Shown here: positions 54,845 to 63,523 of the stretch, one piece after another
Position numbering within the stretch: position 1 is the stretch's first letter
How the letters are laid out: each line of letters starts with the position of its first letter
From: Tateyamaria sp. ANG-S1
Lineage (GTDB): Bacteria > Pseudomonadota > Alphaproteobacteria > Rhodobacterales > Rhodobacteraceae
Length of the DNA stretch: 64,000 nt
Reading direction: 5' to 3'
Assembly (NCBI RefSeq): GCF_000814025.1
Contig: NZ_JWLL01000010.1
Coordinates: forward strand, 1 to 64,000
Notes under the pieces: model-generated
What the model was told of the DNA's origin: nothing
The model's input: the letters and a program-made list of their open reading frames with translations, nothing else
The model's database searches: none
Translations under genes and position numbers: made by a program

Positions 54845-54924
54845 CTTGATAATCCACCGCGCACTCGCGTCGACCAACCAACAGCGCCAAAATCATCGAC
54901 CAGCAAAACGTGTGCGCGCCGCAT
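54841..54924 (-). CDS. Possible leader peptide ORF upstream of thiO (27 codons)
   Basis: A short ORF starts with ATG at 54922-54924, preceded by AAAGGGGG at a good distance, and encodes MRRAHVLLVDDFGAVGWSTR plus seven more residues. Its TGA overlaps the thiO ATG (ATGA). It lies between the riboswitch and thiO, while thiO itself lacks a strong ribosome-binding site. It may serve translational coupling; I recognise no family. It could also be chance. Confidence 0.4.
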   Translation of the reverse strand: MRRAHVLLVDDFGAVGWSTRVRGGLSR

Positions 54925-54997
54925 GTCTATGCCCCCTTTCATAAGGAACAAGACAGCGAACGGGGGGCAAGCAGAGACGGCGTGCGTCTTCATGAAC

Positions 54998-55083
54998 TGT
55001 TTCCTCCGCCGGTCCTAACCGGTTCAGGTTCAATGGGTTCACGCGCAGCGCATCTCAGCCCCAAAGGGGCACCCCAACAGGTG
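54998..55083 (-). promoter_or_regulatory. TPP (THI-box) riboswitch
   Basis: On the minus strand the conserved TPP aptamer elements appear in order: GGGGTGCCCC with the GGGGCTGAGA core, an extra stem, the AACCCATTGAACCTGAA segment, a CCGGTTAGGACCGG stem and the closing GCGGAGGAAA. This controls thiO-S-G-E-F-Y-tenA-Z-tenA-X. The distance of about 155 nt to thiO leaves room for an expression platform; I did not resolve whether it acts on transcription or translation. Confidence 0.95.
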
Positions 55084-55275
55084 TTGCTGGATGATTACGA
55101 TCTTCGCGCCGGTTCGTCAAACAGATGTGCGAAGGTCACCTCTGATTGAATGAACGATGTCTTTTGACGCTCTGAAGGGGATGTCGGTCATCGAACGGCG
55201 ACATAATGCTTAGCTCGGTGTCTCAACCAGCCTGAATGACCATTGCGGTGCGATTTCAACGCATTGCGTTTCACC

Positions 55276-55343
55276 GAAGTTCAAGGCACAAGCTTTACCA
55301 AGGCAGCTCTGAACTTCGTCTAGCCACCTGATAAGCTAGACGA
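55276..55343. promoter_or_regulatory. Two overlapping inverted repeats upstream of the TonB receptor
   Basis: GAAGTTCA (55276-55283) pairs with TGAACTTC (55310-55317), and TCGTCTAGC (55316-55324) pairs with GCTAGACGA (55335-55343). The two share bases 55316-55317, and the second ends beside the GAGGGA ribosome-binding site. The stretch 55084-55275 shows nothing else recognisable. Confidence 0.5.
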
Positions 55344-55353
55344 GGGAACTAAA

Positions 55354-57366
55354 ATGCCATCCACCTTTACAAAGGTGTGCTTCACCTTTGCGTTGATACC
55401 AACCGCGACCATTGCACAAAATCAGTCAGAACCAAACACGCCACCAGAAACGGGCGATGAAGCCTTTCTTGGAACAATTGTTTTGTCCGCGCCGGACAAT
55501 CCGATGGCGGAGGACGGGATTTCCGTCACCAGCGAAGGGCTGGCGCTGAGCAATCCGGCGGATTTGTCAGAGCTGTTCGTGGCCGAGCCCACAATCGCGG
55601 TCGGCGGGTCCATCCCAATGTCGCAGAAGGTTTATGTGAACGGGATTGAGGAGAACAATCTGGCCATCTCGATCGATGGGGCGCGGCAAAACAACAAAGT
55701 GTTTCATCACAATACGACGACGCTGATTGATCCCGCTTTGCTCAAGGCGGTGCGGATTGAACCTGGCGTCGCGTCAGCGGATGCAGGACCGGGCGCACTC
55801 GCCGGTGCGCTGGCTTATGAGACAAAGGACGTAGATGATTTACTGGATCCCGGAGACACCTTTGGCGGGCGCTATAAGCTTGAGTATGACAGCAACGGCG
55901 ATTTGTTTTCGAACAGCCTGAGCCTGTACGGACGCGACGGCGGTTTCGAGTATTTGCTGTTCGGAAAGTCTGCCACCGGCAACAACCGAGAAGACGGCGA
56001 CAGCAATGACATCCTTGCTTCCGGCACCGATTTGAACAGCTTCTTGGGCAAGATCGCATATGAAACCGAAGGCGGACATCGTTTTGAGTTTTCTGCTGAG
56101 AACGTGTCCGATGATGAAGTGCGCCCATTCCGTGCCAATATCGGTCTGGTTATCCCTGAGGAGGGGCGGCTGCCGTCGCCATTGACGCGCCCCTACGAGC
56201 TAGAGCGGGAAAACTACTCATTCACATACACCCGTGCCAATCCAACTGGCGCGTGGAACCCGACCATCCGCCTGAGTTATAGCGGGACCGAAGTGTTTGT
56301 TGATGACACAGACACAAGACTTCGAGAACTCAATACCGGTGAAACAACCAGCATAAGCGGAGAAATCTCGAACCGCTTTACACTGAGTTGGGGTGAAGTG
56401 AATGCCGGGATCGATTTTTACAAAGACGAAGCAGAAATCGATAGCTTCAGCGTCGCGACGTCATCGCCTCTGTATAGCCTTAAGGAAGATTTGCGTAACG
56501 TTGGTGTCTTTGCCCAGGTCCGGATGGAACCAACCGCTAGTACTCGTCTGTCGTTCGGCGCCAGAGCAGACTTTCAGCAGCTCGAAGCCCAAAATGGCTT
56601 CAAGCAATCTGAAAGTGGCTTGTCTGGCAATGTATCGGGCGAGTGGGATGTCACAGATCGGTTCACGGTAGGTGCAGGCTACTCGCATGTTTGGGGTGGG
56701 CTTGAACTGGCCGAGAATTTCATCATGTCACCAATATGGATCTACCCAACCGGTGGTTTGGGCACAGTTACCGCCGACAACGCCTACATTGCCGCAAGCT
56801 ATGATACCGGTACGTGGATGATTGACGGTAAAGTGTTCGGCACTGACATCAACGACGCGCGTGCGGGCAGTTTTCGCGGGGGGCCAAATGGACGGGCAGA
56901 CGTTGCATCCCGCGGGTTTGAACTTGGCTTCTCAACCACGTGGGAGCGCGGTTTCTTCCGCATCGGCTATGCAAACATTGATACCGAAGTGAACGGCGTC
57001 GCAGCGAATTCCTTCACAGGCAACTACCTAGCGATACCGCTTGGTGAATTCATTACATTCCAGACCGCGCATCGCTTTGACAATGGTGTTTTGATAGGCG
57101 GCGATGCACAAATCGCTCTGGACTATGACGACACCCTTGATGACGATGGCCGCTCACCCACAATCCAAGGCTATACCGTTTTCAATACATTTTTGGAGTA
57201 CTCCCCACAGCGTATGGATAACCTGACGCTTCGGATGGAGATCAACAACATCTTCGATCAGCAATACGCCGCCAGGGCAACATATGGCCAGGAGTTTATC
57301 GGCCAGGTCGAGCCGTTGAACGAACCCGGACGCTCCATTCGTCTGAGCGCTGAAATCGTATTCTGA
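55354..57366 (+). CDS. TonB-dependent outer-membrane receptor
   Basis: A 670-residue outer-membrane receptor with a signal peptide (MPSTFTKVCFTFALIPTATIAQ), an N-terminal plug domain (VYVNGIEENNLAISIDGARQ near residue 93, GVASADAGPGALAGALAYET near residue 138) and a 22-strand barrel ending in the terminal aromatic (RLSAEIVF). The plug resembles haem and siderophore receptors. It converges with a siderophore-type ABC transporter, so iron-complex uptake is the likely role; the ligand is not determinable. A GAGGGA site lies before the ATG. Confidence 0.87.
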   Translation: MPSTFTKVCFTFALIPTATIAQNQSEPNTPPETGDEAFLGTIVLSAPDNPMAEDGISVTSEGLALSNPADLSELFVAEPTIAVGGSIPMSQKVYVNGIEENNLAISIDGARQNNKVFHHNTTTLIDPALLKAVRIEPGVASADAGPGALAGALAYETKDVDDLLDPGDTFGGRYKLEYDSNGDLFSNSLSLYGRDGGFEYLLFGKSATGNNREDGDSNDILASGTDLNSFLGKIAYETEGGHRFEFSAENVSDDEVRPFRANIGLVIPEEGRLPSPLTRPYELERENYSFTYTRANPTGAWNPTIRLSYSGTEVFVDDTDTRLRELNTGETTSISGEISNRFTLSWGEVNAGIDFYKDEAEIDSFSVATSSPLYSLKEDLRNVGVFAQVRMEPTASTRLSFGARADFQQLEAQNGFKQSESGLSGNVSGEWDVTDRFTVGAGYSHVWGGLELAENFIMSPIWIYPTGGLGTVTADNAYIAASYDTGTWMIDGKVFGTDINDARAGSFRGGPNGRADVASRGFELGFSTTWERGFFRIGYANIDTEVNGVAANSFTGNYLAIPLGEFITFQTAHRFDNGVLIGGDAQIALDYDDTLDDDGRSPTIQGYTVFNTFLEYSPQRMDNLTLRMEINNIFDQQYAARATYGQEFIGQVEPLNEPGRSIRLSAEIVF

Positions 57367-57372
57367 CGGTGC

Positions 57373-57388
57373 GGGGCCTCAAGGCCCC
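57373..57388. terminator. Hairpin between convergent receptor and ABC genes
   Basis: GGGGCCT/AGGCCCC with a 2-nt loop lies between the receptor stop (57366) and the ABC ATPase stop (57379-57381), overlapping the latter. It could serve both transcripts, although no T-run is present. Confidence 0.45.
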
Positions 57389-58137
57389 ACATCCACGATG
57401 CGGCGGTTGTTATGGTTTATGACCGCCGCATCTGTACCATAGATTCTATTGATCAAGTCGTCGGTCACGACCTCTTCAGGGTTGCCCATGGCCGCAACAC
57501 GCCCCTCAGCCAGCACGACCAGATGATCGGCATAAGCCAGTGCATAGTTGATATCATGCAGTACAATCACGACAGTCCGCCCCTGTTCGTCTGCCAGACC
57601 GCGAAGCTGCGCCATCAACCGGCGAGACGCGGCGATATCGAGGTTGTTGAGTGGCTCGTCAAGCAACAGGTAGTCCGTGCCCTGGGCAAAGATCATCGCC
57701 AACAGCGCGTTCTGCCGTTGCCCGCCCGAAAGCGTATCCAATGCACGGTTGCGCAGATCGGTTAGCTGAAAGGCAGCCAGCGCTGCATCAATGATCGCGC
57801 CATCCTGATCTGTCAGGCGCCCGCGTGAGTGCGGATACCGCCCAAACGCGACAAGGTCAGACACGCTTAACCGGGGTGCCGCATCCTGGATCTGTGGCAG
57901 GATGGCCAGAATCCGCGCCAACGCCGCGGTGTCGCAGGTCGCAATGTCGTGCCCGTCGACGGTCACGCGCCCATGCTGCAGCGGCAAGAGCCGCGCGATC
58001 AGTGACAAAAGCGTCGACTTGCCAGCGCCGTTTGGTCCGATCAGGGCTGTGACGCCATGCTTTGGCATATCAAGCGACACATCCCGCAGGATGGCTTTGC
58101 CCGCGATATCGTAGTCTATATTGCGGATCGAGATCAT
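57379..58137 (-). CDS. Iron-siderophore ABC transporter ATPase (CeuD/FepC-like)
   Basis: A 252-residue ATPase with Walker A GPNGAGKSTLLSL near residue 34, signature LSGGQRQNALLAM near residue 137, Walker B YLLLDEPLNNLD and switch His (VLHDINYALAYADH), the typical FecE/CeuD-type order. It is last in the four-gene transporter operon and overlaps the permease upstream by 4 nt. It energises uptake of a ferric complex brought in by the outer-membrane receptor next door. Confidence 0.92.
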   Translation of the reverse strand: MISIRNIDYDIAGKAILRDVSLDMPKHGVTALIGPNGAGKSTLLSLIARLLPLQHGRVTVDGHDIATCDTAALARILAILPQIQDAAPRLSVSDLVAFGRYPHSRGRLTDQDGAIIDAALAAFQLTDLRNRALDTLSGGQRQNALLAMIFAQGTDYLLLDEPLNNLDIAASRRLMAQLRGLADEQGRTVVIVLHDINYALAYADHLVVLAEGRVAAMGNPEEVVTDDLINRIYGTDAAVINHNNRRIVDVGP

Positions 58138-59078
58138 CTGGATCGGCCTTTGAGCAAGAGGAAGAAGAAAAACAGCCCGCCTAGCAGATCGACAACGACC
58201 GACAAAGGTGTGGACAGGGCAAACACCCGTTCCAGTGCCAATTGCCCGCCTACAAGAGTGATGCCAGAGATCAATGCGGCAATCGGTAAAAGCCGCGCAT
58301 GGGTTTCAGAGCCATCGACCAACCGGGCAAGGCTGACCACCAAAAGGCCAAGAAAGGCGACCGGCCCAACCAAGGCTGTTGATACTGAAACCAGCACCGC
58401 GACCAGCAGAAGCGCAAACACCGTTTCTAATCGAACCCGCAGACCGAGATTTGTGGCTGCATCATGGCCAAGAGCCAGTACATCCCACTGCCTTCGCCTG
58501 TGCCAGACCAGTGCGATGGCTCCGAGGCAGAGGACTGAGGCGAGCGGCAGCAAGTCGGTATCGATCCGGTTGAAACGGGCATAGGAGGCCACTTGGATCA
58601 CCTGGAACTCGTTCGGATCGATCATCCGCTGCCAGAATGCCGTCAGTGATCGAAACAGCGTCGCAAAGATAATCCCCGTCAGGATCATGCGCAGCAGATC
58701 GCCGCGTGTCTGCGCGATCAGCGTTCCAAACAACAGCACAGCGCCAAGCATCAAAAGCCCGGTGTTCAGACCAAACAGCGCCATCGGCGGCAACTGGATC
58801 GTCGCTTGCGCCCCCAGAAAAAACACCAACCCCGTCAGAAGTAGGCTGTAGAGCGCGTCAAATCCCATGATCGATGGTGTCAGGATCCGGTTGCCTGACA
58901 CGGTCTGGAACAGCACGGTCGCCGTCGAAATGGCCACAGCAACCAACACCAACCCCGCCAGCTTGCCCGCGCGAAATGGGATCACAAAGCTCCACGCACC
59001 TTTTGCGCCGAGGGTCATGTACAGGACTGCGCACAGCAACAGCACCACACACAAGACAGCGACGGGCCTAGAGCGCAT
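58134..59078 (-). CDS. Iron-siderophore ABC permease (CeuC-like)
   Basis: A 314-residue FecCD-family permease with about eight to ten membrane segments. The segment TATVLFQTVSGNRILTPSIMG near residue 52 is typical of CeuC/VctG-type permeases. I chose the ATG at 59076-59078, overlapping the stop of the partner permease by 11 nt. Together they form the heterodimeric channel. Confidence 0.9.
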   Translation of the reverse strand: MRSRPVAVLCVVLLLCAVLYMTLGAKGAWSFVIPFRAGKLAGLVLVAVAISTATVLFQTVSGNRILTPSIMGFDALYSLLLTGLVFFLGAQATIQLPPMALFGLNTGLLMLGAVLLFGTLIAQTRGDLLRMILTGIIFATLFRSLTAFWQRMIDPNEFQVIQVASYARFNRIDTDLLPLASVLCLGAIALVWHRRRQWDVLALGHDAATNLGLRVRLETVFALLLVAVLVSVSTALVGPVAFLGLLVVSLARLVDGSETHARLLPIAALISGITLVGGQLALERVFALSTPLSVVVDLLGGLFFFFLLLKGRSR

Positions 59079-60021
59079 GAGACTTTGGTCTGTAGAGCAG
59101 CCACAGGAACAGTGCGGCACCCAGAATGCCCATCACTGTGCCCACCGGTATCTCAAACGGATGCCGCAGCAAACGCCCAAGGATATCGGAGAGCAGAACG
59201 AGTGCGGCCCCACCGCCAGCGATCATGGGCAGTGTGCGGCGCAGATTGTCACCGGCATAGCGTGCCACGACGTTCGGCACGACAAGCCCAAGAAAGGGAA
59301 TGGCACCCACGGTGACGACAACCAGTGCCGTCACGATCGAAATTGCGAGCAGGCCAATGATCATCACCTGCTGGTAGTTCAGGCCCAGATTGATGCTTGC
59401 GGTCCGCCCCAAACCGAGGATCGCAAACTGGTCTGCCGCGGCGTAGGTCAGCGCAGCCACCAGAGCTGCGATCCAAAGCAACTCATACCGCCCGCGCAGC
59501 ACGCCGGAGAATTCTCCGTTCATCCATACGTCGATGTATTGAAGCATGTCGCCCTGATAGGCGATGAAGGTCACCGCCGCCCCGAGGACGCCGCCATAGA
59601 TCAGTCCCACCAAGGGGATCAGCAACGGTTGTGTCGGTGGCAATCTCTGCACGATGGTCAGAAAGCCTGCACTGGCCAGCAAGGCTGCGGCGGACGCAAG
59701 TGCCATCTTTGCGAGCAATCCCGCCTCCGGCAAAGCCCACGTGGTGAGCAGAATACCCAGTGCGGCCCCCTGTCCTGTTCCCGTCGTCATCGGCTCGACA
59801 AAACGATTGCGCACCATGCTTTGCAAAAGCGCGCCGCAGACGGCCAACGTGCCTCCCGCGATCACAACGGCAAGCGTGCGTGGCACACGGCTGTCGCGCA
59901 GTAGTTCCCATGCCGCCCGGTCGTGTAGCACATCTATTGGCGTAACTGGGATGACGCCCACGAAAAGCGAAAGAAGGCAAAGGGCCGCCAGCCCCCCGCC
60001 TAAGCACAGCGACGCACGCAT
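59068..60021 (-). CDS. Iron-siderophore ABC permease (CeuB-like)
   Basis: A 317-residue FecCD-family permease. VIAGGTLAVCGALLQSMVRNRFVEP near residue 55 is the conserved loop, and LGLVVPNVVARYAGDNLRRTLP near residue 240 is the coupling region. The ATG is 4 nt after the stop of the binding-protein gene. Confidence 0.9.
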   Translation of the reverse strand: MRASLCLGGGLAALCLLSLFVGVIPVTPIDVLHDRAAWELLRDSRVPRTLAVVIAGGTLAVCGALLQSMVRNRFVEPMTTGTGQGAALGILLTTWALPEAGLLAKMALASAAALLASAGFLTIVQRLPPTQPLLIPLVGLIYGGVLGAAVTFIAYQGDMLQYIDVWMNGEFSGVLRGRYELLWIAALVAALTYAAADQFAILGLGRTASINLGLNYQQVMIIGLLAISIVTALVVVTVGAIPFLGLVVPNVVARYAGDNLRRTLPMIAGGGAALVLLSDILGRLLRHPFEIPVGTVMGILGAALFLWLLYRPKSHAL

Positions 60022-60025
60022 CAGG

Positions 60026-60934
60026 TTATTGATCCGTCAGAGCCGCCGCAATTTCATCGAGCGTGAGCATCATCGACTGTATGCCGCCCCCAGCCAGATA
60101 GATGGGCGCCGAACTCAAGTAGACGACCTTGCCGTTTTTCCATGCGCTTGTCTCGTGAACAAGCGGATTGTCCAACGTGGCCCGCGCGCTGGCACCGTCC
60201 TGACCAATGGCCGACATCCTATCTACAACCAGCAGGATGTCCGGATTGGCATCGCGGATGAACTCGAAACTGATCGCTTCGCCATGGGTGCTTTCCTCGA
60301 CATTGTCGATTGTAGCTGGAAGGCCAATATCCGTGTGCAACCAGCCAAAGCGGCTGTCAGCACCATAGGCAGATATCTTAGGCCCATTGGTCATCACAAT
60401 GAGGGCGCTTCCCTGCCCCTCCAGATCCGTCTTCAACGTATCAAGCCGCGCATCAAATCTGGCAGCGAGTGCGGCGGCTTCGTCCTGCTTACCGAAGATG
60501 GTCCCGTAGACCGCAAGCCGGTCTAGGCCCTGGCCCACAACATCTTCCCAGATTGTCATGTCGATGGTGGGGGCAACACGTGCCAGATCCGGCACCACCC
60601 TCGACGACCGCCCACCGGCAAGGATCAGATCGGGATCCATCGCGGCGATGGCCTCGTAATCCGGTTCAAACAGCGTCCCCAATGGGGCCGCTCCGTCCAT
60701 GGCATCCGCCAGATAGTCCAGCATCGGCGGGCCAACGACCCCGTCGGCCGCGACGCCAAGTGCGTCTAACGTGTCGAGAATGGCAAAATCCATCACGGCA
60801 ATCGTGTCTGGAAAGGGGGTCACCTCCACCTGGCCAGCATAGGTATCAATTGTCTTGGTTTGGGCGTTGGCGGCGGGGCTCAGTGCAAAAACGATCGCAC
60901 AGAAGGTGGCAAAGCGAAGCATTGGTGTCCTCAT
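60026..60934 (-). CDS. Iron-siderophore periplasmic binding protein (CeuA/YclQ-like)
   Basis: A 302-residue FecB-type binding protein with a signal peptide (FATFCAIVFALSPAANAQ). The segment IDTYAGQVEVTPFPDTIAVMD resembles CeuA/YclQ/FatB proteins, which bind catecholate or petrobactin-type siderophores; EPDYEAIAAMDPDLILAGGRSS follows. First gene of the transporter operon proper; 92 nt separate it from the DUF2218 gene. Confidence 0.9.
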   Translation of the reverse strand: MRTPMLRFATFCAIVFALSPAANAQTKTIDTYAGQVEVTPFPDTIAVMDFAILDTLDALGVAADGVVGPPMLDYLADAMDGAAPLGTLFEPDYEAIAAMDPDLILAGGRSSRVVPDLARVAPTIDMTIWEDVVGQGLDRLAVYGTIFGKQDEAAALAARFDARLDTLKTDLEGQGSALIVMTNGPKISAYGADSRFGWLHTDIGLPATIDNVEESTHGEAISFEFIRDANPDILLVVDRMSAIGQDGASARATLDNPLVHETSAWKNGKVVYLSSAPIYLAGGGIQSMMLTLDEIAAALTDQ

Positions 60935-61026
60935 GCAGGCGTGTACGCATGGCTAAGGACTGGCTGTGCGCTTTCAGTGATGGGCCCCGGTTACGGCATC
61001 GGGGCAAATAGGTAAATCGATCAGTC

Positions 61027-61326
61027 TTACGCTGCCTGTGCGCCCACCCTCCACGACATCGTTTCAAACGCTTCGCGGAACGCAAATCGTGCCAGATGCG
61101 CATCAATCATGCGCTGTGCGTCCTGCGGGTCTTCGCCATCGTTCAAGGCGATGGTAACGGTCAGTGCTGTCTCAGACGCGGCAAAGGTCGTGTCGCCGAA
61201 ACCCAGTGCTGCAAAGCCACTGGCATCGGTGTACTCGGCTTGAACTTTATGGCCGAAATGCTTGCACAACTGTTGTAGGTATCGCGATCCGTTCGAGGTA
61301 TCAAAAGTGCCGATCAAAGAGGTCAT
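61027..61326 (-). CDS. DUF2218 family protein
   Basis: A 99-residue cytoplasmic protein with the DUF2218 signature: SRYLQQLCKHFGHKVQ near residue 14 and the C-terminal HLARFAFREAFETMSW. Function is unknown; members often lie next to iron-uptake genes, as here. The ATG at 61324-61326 has an AGGAAAA site. An AT-rich inverted repeat (61338-61352) lies just upstream, a plausible iron-regulator site. Confidence 0.82.
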   Translation of the reverse strand: MTSLIGTFDTSNGSRYLQQLCKHFGHKVQAEYTDASGFAALGFGDTTFAASETALTVTIALNDGEDPQDAQRMIDAHLARFAFREAFETMSWRVGAQAA

Positions 61327-61337
61327 AAGCATTTTCC

Positions 61338-61352
61338 TGATTATTTTTATCA
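61338..61352. promoter_or_regulatory. AT-rich inverted repeat upstream of the DUF2218/iron operon
   Basis: TGAT-N7-ATCA, 12 nt upstream of the DUF2218 start, within an AT-rich stretch. It resembles iron-responsive operators of the RirA/Fur type in Alphaproteobacteria, but spacing differs slightly from the RirA box as I recall it. Confidence 0.4.
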
Positions 61353-61546
61353 GAAATATGTAGATCAGGTGATTATTCAAGTTAGTAAATAGCTTAGACG
61401 CCGCTTCGGTGGATTCTTGCGCGTCGAATTTTTTTCACTACGTCCCCCTTGCGCAATCTGAGATTGAAGTCTAGGCCATAGCCAAATACGCCCGGTAGGC
61501 TCAACCGCACACCCTTGCGCCGGTGACCACCAAGCAGTTTCTGAAC

Positions 61547-63502
61547 ATGAGACGGCGTATGAAATCCCTTACTATTGCTTCCGGTGACGTGACCCCAGTA
61601 ACGGTCGGTCAGTCAAAATCAGATGCTGCTGCGCTCTATGGCATCGACCGTTGGGCGGACGATCTCCTGTGTGTGACGCCAGCCGGAGAGCTGGCGTTCA
61701 AAACTCCTGAAGCGCCGGACGCACTGCCTGTATCCCTGCCGCGGATCATTCAGGCCCTCAAACAGCGCGGTATCCCGGCACCGGTCCTTTTGCGGGTCCA
61801 ACCGTTTCTGGATCGTTCGCTGGTGCGTTTGCAGGATGCCTTTGCGTGTGCCATTCGCGATTGCTGGTACAAGGGCGCGTATCGCGGCGTGTTTCCGATC
61901 AAGGTGAACCAACAGCCCGAAATTGTCGAACGAGTGGTCGATATGGGCCGTCCCCACCACTTCGGGCTCGAGGTTGGGTCAAAACCCGAGCTTCTGATCG
62001 CGCTGGCGCAATCCATGTCCCCGGATGCTCTGCTGATCTGCAACGGGGCCAAGGACGCGGCCTTTATCCATCTTGCCCTCCTGTCCCTGAAACTGGGGTT
62101 CAACACCGTCATCGTGCTTGAAAGCCTGCATGAGTTCGAGACGGTCCATCGCATTGCAACGGACCTCAACATACGCCCGCGTTTGGGTGTCCGTGTGAAG
62201 CTGATGGAGACCGTTGGCGGCAAATGGCAAGCCTCGTCGGGTGACCGTTCCGTCTTTGGCCTCGGCGCGCTGGATCTGGTGGAGCTGGCGGAACGGCTCG
62301 ATGACACGGGGATGATGGATTGCCTCGTTCTGCAACACACCCATGTCGGGTCACAAGTGCCCCACATCATGGATGTGCGTCGCGCGACAACTGAGGCGTG
62401 CCGCTTCTATGCCGAACTGTCGCGTATGGGCGCGCCCCTGCAATACCTGGACCTCGGCGGCGGTCTTGGCGTCGACTACACCGGCGCCCGGCGCGCAGAC
62501 GATAACTCGGTCAACTACACGGTTCAGGAATACTGTACTAACCTCGTGGAAAGCGTCTTTTACGCCATGGAAGAGGCTGATCTGCCCCACCCCACTATCG
62601 TTACAGAAAGCGGACGGTTCATTGCGGCGCAATCGGCGATCTTTGTTTTCGATATTCTGGATGCGACACTCTACGACACGCCGGAACGCCCAGCAATCGT
62701 CGCCGGTGATCATCACTTACTCAGCGACCTGCTTGCCATAGAAACCTACATCAACGGCGACAGACTGCAGGAAGCGCTGAACGACGCGATTTACTACCGC
62801 GACGAGATCCGCACCCTCTTTCGACACGGTCAGATCGGACTGCCGCTGATGGCGCGTGCGGAACAAGCGTTTCTATTTCTGCTGTCGCGCTTCAAAAAGG
62901 TTGCCGGACAAGACGGGTGTTCCGGGCTGATCGACCGGCAATTGTCGCGCTTCGTGGACTATTACCACGGCAACTTCTCTGTCTTTCAGTCCTTGCCAGA
63001 TGTTTGGGCCATTGATCAGATGCACCCGGTCATGCCGCTTAGCCGGCTGAACGAGGCACCGACGCGACAGGCAATCCTCACAGACCTGACCTGCGACAGC
63101 GATGGTAAGATCGACCGTTTTGTGCTGCGTGACGGAATTGCAAATGCCTTGCCCGTCCATGACCTGCGCCCTGACGAAGACTACAACATCGGCGTCTTCT
63201 TCGTCGGTGCCTACCAAGAGACTTTAGGCGATTTACACAACCTGTTTGGCGACCCGAATGTGGTGACAATATCACTCGATGCAACGGGCGGTTTCACTAT
63301 TGAAAACGAGACCGAAGGCGACAGGATTGCCGAGGTTCTGACATATGTCGAATACGATCCTCAGGCCTGCCTTGCCACCTTCCGCAAGACGGTCGAACGG
63401 GCAGTAAAAGCCGGACGTGTCGACGCGACCGAGCGGCGCACAATGATCGCCGCCTACAAGGAGAGCCTGGCTGGCTCCACCTATTTTTCCACTGACCGCT
63501 AA
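61547..63502 (+). CDS. speA: Biosynthetic arginine decarboxylase
   Basis: A 651-residue PLP enzyme of the alanine-racemase fold, converting arginine to agmatine. The PLP-binding Lys lies in GVFPIKVNQQPEIVE near residue 115, the glycine-rich YLDLGGGLGVDYTG near residue 305 and the C-terminal catalytic Cys segment LTCDSDGKID near residue 518. The start is uncertain: no ribosome-binding site supports GTG 61523, ATG 61547 or ATG 61559; I use 61547. It is followed 21 nt later by a saccharopine-dehydrogenase-like gene, indicating a polyamine operon. Confidence 0.93.
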   Translation: MRRRMKSLTIASGDVTPVTVGQSKSDAAALYGIDRWADDLLCVTPAGELAFKTPEAPDALPVSLPRIIQALKQRGIPAPVLLRVQPFLDRSLVRLQDAFACAIRDCWYKGAYRGVFPIKVNQQPEIVERVVDMGRPHHFGLEVGSKPELLIALAQSMSPDALLICNGAKDAAFIHLALLSLKLGFNTVIVLESLHEFETVHRIATDLNIRPRLGVRVKLMETVGGKWQASSGDRSVFGLGALDLVELAERLDDTGMMDCLVLQHTHVGSQVPHIMDVRRATTEACRFYAELSRMGAPLQYLDLGGGLGVDYTGARRADDNSVNYTVQEYCTNLVESVFYAMEEADLPHPTIVTESGRFIAAQSAIFVFDILDATLYDTPERPAIVAGDHHLLSDLLAIETYINGDRLQEALNDAIYYRDEIRTLFRHGQIGLPLMARAEQAFLFLLSRFKKVAGQDGCSGLIDRQLSRFVDYYHGNFSVFQSLPDVWAIDQMHPVMPLSRLNEAPTRQAILTDLTCDSDGKIDRFVLRDGIANALPVHDLRPDEDYNIGVFFVGAYQETLGDLHNLFGDPNVVTISLDATGGFTIENETEGDRIAEVLTYVEYDPQACLATFRKTVERAVKAGRVDATERRTMIAAYKESLAGSTYFSTDR

Positions 63503-63523
63503 CTGCAAAGCGAGGATTCAATT

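Noticed and set aside
54910-55149. 79-codon plus-strand frame upstream of the TonB receptor
   Set aside because: It overlaps the TPP riboswitch on the opposite strand and has no ribosome-binding site or similarity.
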